In this document: positions 36,220-45,363 of the stretch, one piece after another
Numbering within the stretch: the first letter of the stretch is position 1
Layout: every line of letters begins with the position of its first letter
NCBI RefSeq assembly: GCF_011065935.2
Contig: NZ_JAAMNH020000001.1
Span: 207,001 to 271,000 of the forward strand
Direction of reading: 5' to 3'
Origin: Clostridium estertheticum
GTDB taxonomy: Bacteria > Bacillota > Clostridia > Clostridiales > Clostridiaceae
Length of the DNA stretch: 64,000 nucleotides
Notes under the pieces: generated by a model
Seen by the model: the letters and a program-made list of their open reading frames with translations, nothing else
Databases searched by the model: none
Told to the model about the DNA's origin: nothing
Position numbers and translations under genes: made by a program

Positions 36220-36660
36220 TTATTTTATTTTAAAATCATTAATATAATTTATTTCAGATAAAATTTTAACAGTAAATTTTTTTATGAATTCCATATCATA
36301 GCTATGATGCCGTATACTTTCAATATATGCATTTGCAATAGCGGTAGCATTTCTTGTGATTAGTTTTTTGTTTGCCTCGGGAAATTCAAATAAACTTTCA
36401 GATTGGTATATGTTGTCTAAGCGTAAATCTAAGTCCATATCAATATTAGGTTCTGGTATAAAGTCTAAAGGTGACATACCCAGTGACTTACATAAGTTAG
36501 ACATTAAATCGATATTAAAAGTATCAGTTTTCGCATTTTCTAAGTTGCTCATAAATCCCACAGATACATTTAAAATGGTAGAAAGCTGTTGTATGTTTAA
36601 GCCCTTTTGAAGTCTTTTTTCTTTAATTAAATTCCCTAGATTGATTTTATAGCTCCCCAT
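36220..36660 (-). CDS. XRE-family transcriptional regulator
   Basis: The 146 residues contain a Cro/C1-type helix-turn-helix at the N-terminus (LIKEKRLQKGLNIQQLSTIL, then VSVGFMSNLENAKTDTFNID) and a C-terminal part of about 75 residues of unknown role. It is divergent from the HD/SEC-C/BREX genes with a shared 370-base promoter region, so it is a likely controller of the island. The start ATG at 36658-36660 begins MGSYKINLG; its Shine-Dalgarno (complement of cacccc, GGGGTG) lies upstream. Confidence 0.9.
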   Translation of the reverse strand: MGSYKINLGNLIKEKRLQKGLNIQQLSTILNVSVGFMSNLENAKTDTFNIDLMSNLCKSLGMSPLDFIPEPNIDMDLDLRLDNIYQSESLFEFPEANKKLITRNATAIANAYIESIRHHSYDMEFIKKFTVKILSEINYINDFKIK

Positions 36661-37029
36661 AAAGCACCCCCATTATCGTAAATATTTCTATTGTTTGATA
36701 TTCAACATTTGTTTTTAATTTCCTTTAATCAGCATAATAAAAATCACCATTATATATATGTATAGTAATTTTACATTAACTCAAGCCCATATTACTAAAC
36801 AAAAATACTATGATTGGGTTACTTTTAAGTAATTCAATTATACATGTGAAGTATAATAAAGATTAATTTGAAGAATAAGTAATGAAAAAGTAATATTTTA
36901 GAATATATATTGATTCATTTGATTTTATGGCAAAATGTGAGATAATATATTCAAGTAGTACATTTTAATATATGAAAGTATATTTTGAAAGAAAAACATA
37001 ATTATTAATATGATTTAGAGGGTGTGTGT
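36661..37029. other. Divergent promoter region of the XRE and HD genes
   Basis: 369 AT-rich bases. A rightward promoter is visible at 36919-36946. Partial symmetric elements around 36784-36822 (AAGCCCATA and TATGATTGGGTTA) could be regulator sites, but the match is weak. Confidence 0.45.
36919..36946 (+). promoter_or_regulatory. Candidate promoter of the HD gene
   Basis: TTGATT (36919-36924), a 16-base spacer and GATAAT (36941-36946). It is about 85 bases before the start codon. Confidence 0.5.
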
Positions 37030-38433
37030 ATGGAAATAAAATTAGATTTAAGAAAAAATTTAAGTGCGAGTAAAAAAATTAGAATTGAAGAAATACAAAA
37101 ACAAATCGTACCTGTTATTGCTAGGACAACTAATATTAATATAGATTTTACTGAGCATGATATAAGTCATGCATTAAGCGTAGAAGAAATGTATACTAAT
37201 TGCTTCCCTAATATTGATGAAGTTTTAACTGAAGACGAGAAATATTTACTCATAATTTCCACATTAATTCATGATGTTGGTATGGTAGGTCAAAGTAAGT
37301 ACAAGCTTGAAGAAAATTATGATAAAGAGCTTAGAGAAAGTCATAATTATAGGTCAGGTGATTTTATAAAACAATACAGTCATGTTTTAGGTATAATGGA
37401 TAGAGATGCAAGGGTTATAGAAAAGATAGCACAGGGGCATAGGTTAGTAAACTTAAATTCCCTACCAGAATCAGAGCCATTTGGAATTGGCAATAGTATT
37501 AGGATAAGACTTTTAGCTGGTCTTTTAAGATTAGCTGATGAATTTGATATTCTTGAGGAAAGAGCACCTTATTTGGTAAAAGAATTTTTGAATGTAAATA
37601 CTGAAAGTGCAGTACACTTTGACGTTCATAGGACATTTCAAGGAATAGAATTACATGGAAATACTTTAAAGATTGTATCATATGTGCCGAATAGTGAACT
37701 AGAAGATGAAGTAATTAAGTTATGTGCAGGAATATGTAAAAAATTTGATGAAGTTAAACCTATTTTAAATGAAAATGATATTAACCTTATTTCAATTGAA
37801 GTAAATATAGTTGCAACTGAGGTCGTTAAGCATGAAATTATGCTGTGTTTAGCATGTAAAGGAATTATAGAAGAAGATGAATTAATTAATGAATTTAAGA
37901 TTAGAAAAATGGATGATGTGATTGAAGCTCTCAGAGAGCTATATGCAACAGGGATTATAGAAAAGAATGCTATGGGATTAGTTTTATCTGAAAAATTAAG
38001 ACATTTTAAATATATCAAGGATATATTTATTGGTAGCAGACATGAATTGGAATTTACAAAATCAATATATTTAAATACTTATTTAAAAAACATCTTTGAA
38101 GATTACGTAAAGAGCAAATTTGGTGTTTTTTATGAGAAAGGTCAATGTGAAGACCGTATAAATATTCTGACACATTCTCCAACAAGTATAAAGTATTTTT
38201 TTGACTCAAATAATACTCCCTATGAAATTGGAAGTGTTGATAGAAGGACAACCTTAGAGCTAGGATTACTTCATGCATTAGCTATAGATGCATTAAAGTA
38301 TCCCGAAGAGTTAACAGAAGAGGTTTTACTTTCATCAAAGGCTATTGAAGAAGAAGTAAATAATAAATTATATAGTTTCTTGAAACTAATTTCCGCTATC
38401 CCACAAGCAGAAAAAAAAAACAACAGTTTATAG
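37030..38433 (+). CDS. HD-domain protein (HD-CE-like) upstream of BREX
   Basis: The 467-residue protein has an HD-type phosphohydrolase core: TEHDISHALSVEEM, LIISTLIHDVGMVG, SHNYRSGDFI and QGHRLVNLNS supply the histidines and aspartates; LLAGLLRLADEFDIL is the further conserved helix. The arrangement matches the HD-CE group seen in nucleotide-signalling and conflict systems. A wHTH-like segment follows (about 275-330) and a C-terminal domain (RRTTLELGLLHALAIDAL). ATG 37030 is chosen (GAGGG seven bases upstream) over GTG 37024. The 3' end has a run of ten A and a slippery heptamer just before the stop, and the next gene is in the -1 frame. Substrate unknown. Confidence 0.82.
   Translation: MEIKLDLRKNLSASKKIRIEEIQKQIVPVIARTTNINIDFTEHDISHALSVEEMYTNCFPNIDEVLTEDEKYLLIISTLIHDVGMVGQSKYKLEENYDKELRESHNYRSGDFIKQYSHVLGIMDRDARVIEKIAQGHRLVNLNSLPESEPFGIGNSIRIRLLAGLLRLADEFDILEERAPYLVKEFLNVNTESAVHFDVHRTFQGIELHGNTLKIVSYVPNSELEDEVIKLCAGICKKFDEVKPILNENDINLISIEVNIVATEVVKHEIMLCLACKGIIEEDELINEFKIRKMDDVIEALRELYATGIIEKNAMGLVLSEKLRHFKYIKDIFIGSRHELEFTKSIYLNTYLKNIFEDYVKSKFGVFYEKGQCEDRINILTHSPTSIKYFFDSNNTPYEIGSVDRRTTLELGLLHALAIDALKYPEELTEEVLLSSKAIEEEVNNKLYSFLKLISAIPQAEKKNNSL
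38411..38433 (+). promoter_or_regulatory. A10 slippery site, possible -1 frameshift or transcriptional slippage
   Basis: Ten A (38411-38420) followed by CAAC. In the HD frame this reads GAA AAA AAA AAC, containing the canonical -1 heptamer A AAA AAC, and the zero-frame stop TAG is nine bases further on. The -1 frame is open across the site and continues as the SEC-C gene. An added A in the transcript would have the same effect. Confidence 0.55.
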
Positions 38434-38447
38434 AAAACAATAATATA

Positions 38448-40106
38448 TTGGGTGAAAATTTAGAAACTAACCCAGATTCAAAGGGTAGGTTTAAAATAGT
38501 CAGTACGTATTCTCAAAATCAGCTTAAGAATACAGATTTTTTCACTCTTTATTTGGCTTCAGCAATTTCAGGACAGGAAGTTAATTTTGCAAAAGATATA
38601 GAAATAAGAGATATTGAATTTGATGAGCATGAGTTAGACATGAAAAGTCAAAATATTGTATCATTTAAGATGATACCTAATATGGATTATAAGCCGAGTG
38701 AGATTGATACTTTCTTCAATTTAGAAATAGATGAAGTAATGAATGTTATGACTATGTCACTTTCAATTACAGATAAAGATAAATTAGAAAAATATAATTA
38801 TTGCATTAATTTAAGATTTACTGAAGGTGGAGAACTAAAACTTAAATTTAATTATAATAATACAACAAATATTAATAAAATAATGAAATTTAATAGGATG
38901 ATGAATATATGGAGTATAAAAGGGTTTAGAAGATTCTATATTAAAGACAATGAAGGAAATATTCTTTTGAGTACTGTCATGGGAAAAAATGATGAAAGTA
39001 AAAATGAAAATATATATTTTGATAATTTAATAGGTGTGTTTAAAAACAGTAGAGAGGTTATTGAGAGTATACCACTATGTATCTCGTCGGAGAGTATAGC
39101 TGATATTGAAAGTTGGGATTTAAAAAGTATTAAGATTAACAATGAAGAGTTGTTATTAGTAGATAGAATAAAAGAAAAATTATCCCAAAATGTATCAATA
39201 GTTAGAATGTTTTTAATAAATCAAGAAAATAAATATATAATTTCAGTAGTTCATTTAGGATGTCTACCTTATTTACTTAATATGGTAAGTTTTCTAATGA
39301 AAACGAGTAACAAGAAAAAAAATAATGAGGTAGAACAAAAATTAAAAAATGATGATGTAACTTTAACATTTGAAAAGTACATTTTTAGTAGCTACCCAAC
39401 AGATATTTATAAGGTTATTAAAACTATGTTTTACTCTACAAATAAACCTTTAGAGAAGATAATTAACTATGTACTTAATGACAAAGGCGAAAAAGCGATA
39501 GGGAAAATTCATATTGATTTGAGTGAAAAATATTCAAGTTATTGGCATAATAAAATACAAGATGTGGATATAAAAATTTATATATGTGAAGAAGAACTTT
39601 GTAAAATTAATGAACTGAATACTTTGCAGCAAGAAAAGAAGTATGTGCAAGCAATTCCTTTAATGGAGAATTTTCAGCATAGAAGTTTTGTTTCTAAGGA
39701 AAATTTAGCTTTTGCTTATTGTTTAAATAAAGATTTTGATAAATCAATAGAATTATGTAAAATCGTAATTAAAGATAATTATAAATCAGTTTGTCACTTT
39801 ACTAAAGGATTGGCATTAGTATTGAAAGGAGAGTTAGATAAGGCATATATTTCATATATGTATGGGTTGCATCTTATAGATAAGAGTATTTGGTATCCCC
39901 ATATCAAGGATAATTTATTAAATGAAATTCAGAAAAATGGAACAGAAAAAGGAGATATGGTTAAAAGAATTCTAGAAAATATTGAGTTATTCAATATAAG
40001 GAATACAAATGGTAGGCATAAAAGATGTTTTTGTGGAAGTGATAGAAAATTTAAGGATTGTCATGAAAAAAAATTACTTGAAACAATAAAAAACGATTTA
40101 TTTTGA
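38448..40106 (+). CDS. SEC-C motif protein, possibly expressed as a frameshift fusion to the HD protein
   Basis: The 552 residues end in a SEC-C zinc motif (RCFCGSDRKFKDCHEKK), preceded by TPR-like helices (QEKKYVQAIPLMENF, AFAYCLNKDFDKSIEL, GLALVLKGELDKAYISY) and a long beta-rich N-terminal part I do not recognise. The only start in this position is TTG 38448, which has no Shine-Dalgarno sequence (AATAATATA before it). The frame is open upstream through the A10 run and would join the HD protein as ...QAEKKK-QQFIENNNILGENL. A fused product would be about 1030 residues. A sequencing indel in the A-run is the alternative. It ends at a terminator before brxA. Confidence 0.75.
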   Translation: MGENLETNPDSKGRFKIVSTYSQNQLKNTDFFTLYLASAISGQEVNFAKDIEIRDIEFDEHELDMKSQNIVSFKMIPNMDYKPSEIDTFFNLEIDEVMNVMTMSLSITDKDKLEKYNYCINLRFTEGGELKLKFNYNNTTNINKIMKFNRMMNIWSIKGFRRFYIKDNEGNILLSTVMGKNDESKNENIYFDNLIGVFKNSREVIESIPLCISSESIADIESWDLKSIKINNEELLLVDRIKEKLSQNVSIVRMFLINQENKYIISVVHLGCLPYLLNMVSFLMKTSNKKKNNEVEQKLKNDDVTLTFEKYIFSSYPTDIYKVIKTMFYSTNKPLEKIINYVLNDKGEKAIGKIHIDLSEKYSSYWHNKIQDVDIKIYICEEELCKINELNTLQQEKKYVQAIPLMENFQHRSFVSKENLAFAYCLNKDFDKSIELCKIVIKDNYKSVCHFTKGLALVLKGELDKAYISYMYGLHLIDKSIWYPHIKDNLLNEIQKNGTEKGDMVKRILENIELFNIRNTNGRHKRCFCGSDRKFKDCHEKKLLETIKNDLF

Positions 40107-40494
40107 TATGAATTTGGGTTTAATCCATCGTGCTTGACTTCGCAAATAAAAACCTCGACTAATTAATTAATTAATCGAGGTTTTTCTGTGCTCTAATTTA
40201 CTTGTATTACAGCATAAACCATTTTACTTAATGTGAAATGAGGAAACAGCTATTTAGTTATAGCTGTTATCTTTATTAGTAAATTATTTTATGTACATTA
40301 TCGCTAGGATGAATATGGATTAGAAAATTTTTTTCTATTATTATAGAATTATTCAAATATGTGGTAAAATCATAAGCGTATTTACTTTAATTGGATTAAC
40401 TATAGTATTGTAGTATATAGCTAAATAAGTGCGATATATGATAGAATAAAAGAACTGAGATAAAAAAATAGATTTAGTCAAGGATGTGAATATA
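40107..40494 (+). other. Intergenic region between the SEC-C gene and brxA
   Basis: 388 bases holding a strong terminator on the left and the presumptive brxA promoter region on the right. AT-rich; AAGGA at 40480-40484 is the brxA ribosome binding site. Confidence 0.5.
40148..40185 (+). terminator. Terminator separating the HD/SEC-C unit from BREX
   Basis: An 11-bp stem (AAAAACCTCGA / TCGAGGTTTTT) around a self-complementary TTAATTAATTAA core. Confidence 0.88.
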
Positions 40495-41100
40495 TTGGTT
40501 ATGGAACTTGAATATAGTGCAAAGTTAACTGGAGAATCTTTTTTAATGTATGAATTTAAAATTATAGCAAAGTTAAAAAAAGAGGGCTATTCAGATAAAG
40601 ATATAAGAAAAATGGTCTTGGAGGAAAACTTATTTCAATATAAGTTCAAATCAAGTATTACTAGAAGGTTAACTCCATTAATACAAAGAATTAACATAAT
40701 AGATGATAATTTAATAAATATGCTATTACTTGACCCATTAGGAGATGGGTCAATAATAAATTTGTATGCAATAATGAAAAACGATAGATTGTTTTTTGAG
40801 TTTATGAACGAAGTTGTTAGGGAAAGAATATTAACTAATGATTTATATTTGGAAAAGAAAGATATAAATGTTTTTATTACAGAAAAGAAAGAACAGAGTG
40901 AAGTGGTTGATAAATGGACTGATGAAACTATAGCTAAGCTAAAACAAGTTATTTTTAAGATATTATCAGAAGCAGGTGTGTTAGAGGATAAAAAATCAGG
41001 TAAGCTAAGTAGGTTAATAATAACATCAGAGATTAAGGATTATCTCATAGACATAGGAGATAAAGTTTACATTCAAGCTATGGGAGAATATATGATATAA
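40495..41100 (+). CDS. brxA: BREX protein BrxA (DUF1819)
   Basis: The 201-residue helical protein matches the BrxA family (first gene of type I BREX): YSAKLTGESFLMYEFKIIAKL at the N-terminus, FKSSITRRLTPLIQRI and the C-terminal EAGVLEDKKSGKLSR, ending in YIQAMGEY. BrxA is a small DNA-binding-type component of BREX. AAGGA at 40480-40484 favours TTG 40495; GTG 40486 is too close and ATG 40501 rather far. It opens a collinear six-gene block. Confidence 0.88.
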   Translation: MVMELEYSAKLTGESFLMYEFKIIAKLKKEGYSDKDIRKMVLEENLFQYKFKSSITRRLTPLIQRINIIDDNLINMLLLDPLGDGSIINLYAIMKNDRLFFEFMNEVVRERILTNDLYLEKKDINVFITEKKEQSEVVDKWTDETIAKLKQVIFKILSEAGVLEDKKSGKLSRLIITSEIKDYLIDIGDKVYIQAMGEYMI

Positions 41101-41111
41101 GGAAGTGAAAA

Positions 41112-41687
41112 ATGGTGAATGATTTATATGATAGACTTCAAAAGATAATAGATAAAGTTAAAACAGAAAAGTTTATTGAAGGAAGAGGTCTTGGAAATGA
41201 AATTAGTTACTACATATTTGATTATGACCCAAAAGAAGAACTAGTTGTCAGGGAGTATGTTCAATATATAAAGAAACAATTAAATAAATTGGATTCTAAT
41301 AGAAAAGTAATAGAGTTTGATTTATATAAAATTTTTATAGAGCTTTTGAAAGAAGAAGATGTTTTTGAAAAGATTGTTTCTTTAGAGAAAGAATCAGGTA
41401 AAGAATATGTGCTAAATGCAGTAACTCCATTTATTACATCAGGGATGTTTGCTGAAAAAATAGCTAGGGAATCAGAAGGATATGACTTAATATTTTTAAC
41501 TGGTATAGGAAAAGTTTATCCGTTTATGCGTTCGCACAACATTCTTAATAGCTTACAACAATTTTTAAATAAAAGACCATTGGTATTATTTTATCCAGGT
41601 AATTATAGTGGACAAGATTTAACATTATTTAATTTATTCAAAGATGAAAATTATTATAGGGCTTTTCCGTTAGTTACAGATAAATAA
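41112..41687 (+). CDS. brxB: BREX protein BrxB (DUF1788)
   Basis: The 191-residue protein carries BrxB family features: the NLxxRLxxI-type N-terminus (DLYDRLQKIIDKVKTEKFIE), GLGNEISYYIFDYDPKEE, the LIFLTGIGKVYPFMRSHNIL stretch, and LVLFYPGNYSGQDLTLFNLF. Function in BREX is not well understood; it is required with BrxC and PglZ. AAGGAAGTG precedes the ATG. It starts 12 bases after brxA, so the two are co-transcribed. Confidence 0.93.
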   Translation: MVNDLYDRLQKIIDKVKTEKFIEGRGLGNEISYYIFDYDPKEELVVREYVQYIKKQLNKLDSNRKVIEFDLYKIFIELLKEEDVFEKIVSLEKESGKEYVLNAVTPFITSGMFAEKIARESEGYDLIFLTGIGKVYPFMRSHNILNSLQQFLNKRPLVLFYPGNYSGQDLTLFNLFKDENYYRAFPLVTDK

Positions 41688-41730
41688 TATTATTTCAAAC
41701 ACAGAATGAGAAAATTTGGGGAGGATTAAC

Positions 41731-44700
41731 ATGATTATTAAAGACATGTTTATTAGGGATATAGGGCGTGAAATTAGCGGGGTTATAAAGGTAGGACAAA
41801 CAGATGAAAAAAAGGTTTACCAAGAGTTAGATGAGTATGTTGTTACTAAAGAAATATCTAAGCATTTATCGAAGTTTTATGAGAATTACAGTAAAGGCAT
41901 TAATGGAAATACAGATAAAATGGGAGTTTGGATTTCAGGTTTTTTTGGAAGCGGTAAATCTCATTTCCTTAAAATATTGTCATACTTATTAGACAATGAA
42001 AAAATTAAGGGTGAAGATGCAATTGATTATTTTAAAGGAAAAGTAGTAGACCCAATGCTTTTTGCAGAAATGAAAAAAGGTGCTAATACCGATACAGAAA
42101 CTATAATTTTTAATATTGATTCTAAAAACCCGATTAACAATAAGAGTAAAGAAGACGCTATTTTGAGAATATTTGTTAAAGTGTTTAATGAGCATCGTGG
42201 TTTGTGTGACGAAATACCAGGTGTAGCTTATATGGAGCAACAGCTTATAAAAGATGGTGTTTATGAGCAATTTAAACAAGAATTTTATGATATCAGTGGA
42301 AAGGAATGGACACATAGGAGAAATGGGTTCTTTTTAGATAAAGACTTTGTTGCAAAAGCTATATCTAAGGTTCTAAATACATCTCTTGAAAGTGCAAATG
42401 AGTTTGTAACAAAAGGTGTTAGCGATTATGAAGTGAGCATTGAAAAGTTTGCAAAAGAAGTTAAAGAGTATATAGATACTAAAGGGAAAAATTTTCACTT
42501 GATTTTCCTTATAGATGAAATAGGTCAATACATAGGAGATAATCCTACATTGATGCTAAATCTTCAAACTGTTGCTGAGGATTTAGGTACATACTGCAAA
42601 GGTAAAGTGTGGATAATGGTAACTTCACAGGAAAGCATAGATTCCTTATTTAAAGTTAAGGGAAATGACTTCTCAAAAATACAAGGGAGATTTGATACAA
42701 GACTAAGCTTATCTTCAATATCCGTTGATGAAGTAATAAAGAAGCGTATACTTGACAAAGGACAGGATGCAGTATATCTTCTAAAGGATTTATATAAAGA
42801 AAAAAGTGCTATACTAAAAAATCTTATAAGCTTTGATAATGCAAGGAAGGATTTACTCGGATACTGTGATGAGAAAGAATTTGCAGAAGTATATCCCTTT
42901 GTTCCATACCAGTTTAAAATATTGCAAAATGTATTTGAGCAGGTAAGGAAGCATGGAAGTTCAGGAAAGCATCTATCAGAAGGTGAGCGGTCAATGATTT
43001 CTGCTTATAAAGAATCTGTACTTAAATATGCTGATGATAAAGACGGAGTTTTAATTCCTTTTCATGCTTTTTATGATACTATAGAAGAATTTTTAAATCC
43101 TACTATTTCAAGGGTTATTGAAAGAGCTTCTGAAAATCCTGAATTAAAAGAAAATCCTATGAATTTGAAACTTTTGAAAGTGCTGTTTATGATTAAATAT
43201 TTAAGTGATGAACTACCTGGAAACTTAGAAAATATTGCAACACTTATGGTTAATAGTATAGATGAAGATAAATTAGAACTAAAAGAAAAAATTAAAGAAT
43301 CATTAAGAAAACTTCAATCTAATACTCTTATACAAAAAAATGGTGACACTTTTACGTTCTTAACTGACGAAGAGCAAGATGTTAATAGAGAGATTAAGTT
43401 TGAAAAGGTAGAGGAAGATGTTATAAAGAAGGAATTATCAAATTATGTTTTTTCAGGTATATATGAGGACACAAAATTTAGACACACAAAACCGTACTTA
43501 TTTCAGTTTAATAAAGTGATGGATGAAAAACCTTATGGTAATCAAACAAGTAATATAGGAATAAATATTCTTACTCCATTATCAGATGATTATTATAAGA
43601 GTGATAATGAACTTATATCAAAGTCATTTCTAAATAAAGAAATGATTGTTAAGCTTGGTGGTAGCGAGGGCTATATTGAGGAACTTACTGAAGCAATGAA
43701 AATTGATTCATATATTAAAAAGAAGAATGTAAATTCTCTACCAGAAAACATACAAATTATTATTACAACTAAACAGGGAGAGATGAGATTAAGAAAGTTA
43801 AGGGCTAAAGAGTTATTAGAAAGTGCAATACTGCAAGGTACATATTTTGTAAATGGAGAAAAGATAGATATAAAAGGGGCAAGTGCTAAAGAAAAAATAA
43901 ACTATGGATTTAGTATACTTGTTAATAGTATATTTAATAAGCTTGGATACATTAAATGCAATTTATCAACTGAAAGTGAAATGGTATCACTTCTAAAAAA
44001 TAATATTGAGCAGTTAGGGTTTGATGCTGTAGAGCAATACAATAATGAATTAGCTGAAAATGAAGTATTTAATTTTATATGCCTTCAAGAAGATAATCTT
44101 CAACAAATTAGAATGAAGATAGTATTAAACCGATTTAAAGATGCACCTTATGGTTGGAATGAAATAGATATTTCTGGAGTAGTAGCAAAGCTATTTAAAC
44201 AACAGAAAATAAAATTAAGATTAAATGGAGAATTTTTAGAAATAGATAGTGCAAATAAAGTAGTTGATGCTTTAACAAAATCAACAGAAGTAGATAAAGT
44301 TATAATTAATAAGAAAGTAAAAGTAGATGAACCACTTATCAGGGCTGTTAAAAATATAAGCTTAGAGGTATTTGGAAAAATTAATCTACCAGATGATGAA
44401 GACGGATTAGCGAGGGCTGTAAGAGATAAAATTATTACAAAAATTGATGAGTTAAAAGAATATATAAACAGATATGGAAGTAAGAAATATCCAGGCAAGA
44501 GCTTGTTTGAAAAAGGAGTAAAAATATTTAAGGAAGTAATTGAAAATAAAGATAATTTAACTTTCTTTACATCATTAAAAGAGAAAGAGGATGAATTACT
44601 TGATTGGGTAGATGATAGTGCCTATGCTTTTGCTTTCTTTGATAATCAAATTGATATATTTGATAAAGGATTAAACATTTTTAAGAAGTGTCAAGAGAAC

Positions 44701-45300
44701 AAAGATTATTTAAATGAAGCACTTATTCAAGATATAAAAAGTTTGGAAGATATTCTGCATGACCCAATCCCATATAAACGTATCAGAAATATTATTGACA
44801 TTGTTCAAAATATAGAAAAAAGGTTTAATGTTATAGTCGAAGAAAAAAAGGATAAATCTAAGATTAAAATAAAAAATGATTTTGATTATTGTTTGCTAAA
44901 ATCAAATCAGTACGGGGTAAGTAGTAATACCGCAGAACTAATTAGAACATTTTATAATAGCTTAATTTTAAAGATAGATGAATATACTGACATATTCAAG
45001 ATTGATGCTTCTATAACCCAAAGCAATAACAAAAGGGAATATTTTGACCAATCTATTAATAAAGAGATTGCAGAATATCTAAGGAAGAAGAAAGCAGAAG
45101 AGGCTATAGGTATAACAATTGCAGACCCCCCAATAGTAGAACCTGAATCAATACCTAAGAAAGTTGAAAAGGTTAATGTTGCAGGGTTAGTTCAAATTAA
45201 ATCATTAAAGACTGTAGATGACATAGAGGTGTATATTAGGGAGCTAAAAAGTAAACTCAGAAGCATTATAAATGATAATAAAGAAATAGAGATTGAATAA
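41731..45300 (+). CDS. brxC: BREX ATPase BrxC
   Basis: The 1189-residue ATPase (DUF499-related) has Walker A GFFGSGKS (residues 70-77) in VWISGFFGSGKSHFLKI and Walker B FLIDEIGQYIGD near 257-268, with an ORC/Cdc6-like region continuing (QGRFDTRLSL). It is the large AAA+ component needed for both modification and defence in BREX. ATG 41731 is chosen because GGGGAGGA is at 41718-41725; the frame also extends 15 bases upstream but that covers the Shine-Dalgarno. 43 bases after brxB in the same operon. Confidence 0.95.
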   Translation: MIIKDMFIRDIGREISGVIKVGQTDEKKVYQELDEYVVTKEISKHLSKFYENYSKGINGNTDKMGVWISGFFGSGKSHFLKILSYLLDNEKIKGEDAIDYFKGKVVDPMLFAEMKKGANTDTETIIFNIDSKNPINNKSKEDAILRIFVKVFNEHRGLCDEIPGVAYMEQQLIKDGVYEQFKQEFYDISGKEWTHRRNGFFLDKDFVAKAISKVLNTSLESANEFVTKGVSDYEVSIEKFAKEVKEYIDTKGKNFHLIFLIDEIGQYIGDNPTLMLNLQTVAEDLGTYCKGKVWIMVTSQESIDSLFKVKGNDFSKIQGRFDTRLSLSSISVDEVIKKRILDKGQDAVYLLKDLYKEKSAILKNLISFDNARKDLLGYCDEKEFAEVYPFVPYQFKILQNVFEQVRKHGSSGKHLSEGERSMISAYKESVLKYADDKDGVLIPFHAFYDTIEEFLNPTISRVIERASENPELKENPMNLKLLKVLFMIKYLSDELPGNLENIATLMVNSIDEDKLELKEKIKESLRKLQSNTLIQKNGDTFTFLTDEEQDVNREIKFEKVEEDVIKKELSNYVFSGIYEDTKFRHTKPYLFQFNKVMDEKPYGNQTSNIGINILTPLSDDYYKSDNELISKSFLNKEMIVKLGGSEGYIEELTEAMKIDSYIKKKNVNSLPENIQIIITTKQGEMRLRKLRAKELLESAILQGTYFVNGEKIDIKGASAKEKINYGFSILVNSIFNKLGYIKCNLSTESEMVSLLKNNIEQLGFDAVEQYNNELAENEVFNFICLQEDNLQQIRMKIVLNRFKDAPYGWNEIDISGVVAKLFKQQKIKLRLNGEFLEIDSANKVVDALTKSTEVDKVIINKKVKVDEPLIRAVKNISLEVFGKINLPDDEDGLARAVRDKIITKIDELKEYINRYGSKKYPGKSLFEKGVKIFKEVIENKDNLTFFTSLKEKEDELLDWVDDSAYAFAFFDNQIDIFDKGLNIFKKCQENKDYLNEALIQDIKSLEDILHDPIPYKRIRNIIDIVQNIEKRFNVIVEEKKDKSKIKIKNDFDYCLLKSNQYGVSSNTAELIRTFYNSLILKIDEYTDIFKIDASITQSNNKREYFDQSINKEIAEYLRKKKAEEAIGITIADPPIVEPESIPKKVEKVNVAGLVQIKSLKTVDDIEVYIRELKSKLRSIINDNKEIEIE

Positions 45301-45363
45301 TTAATGTTAGTGGGAGATTATATTTATCTCCTACTAATTTATTTAATAAACTGGAGGGTTAAG

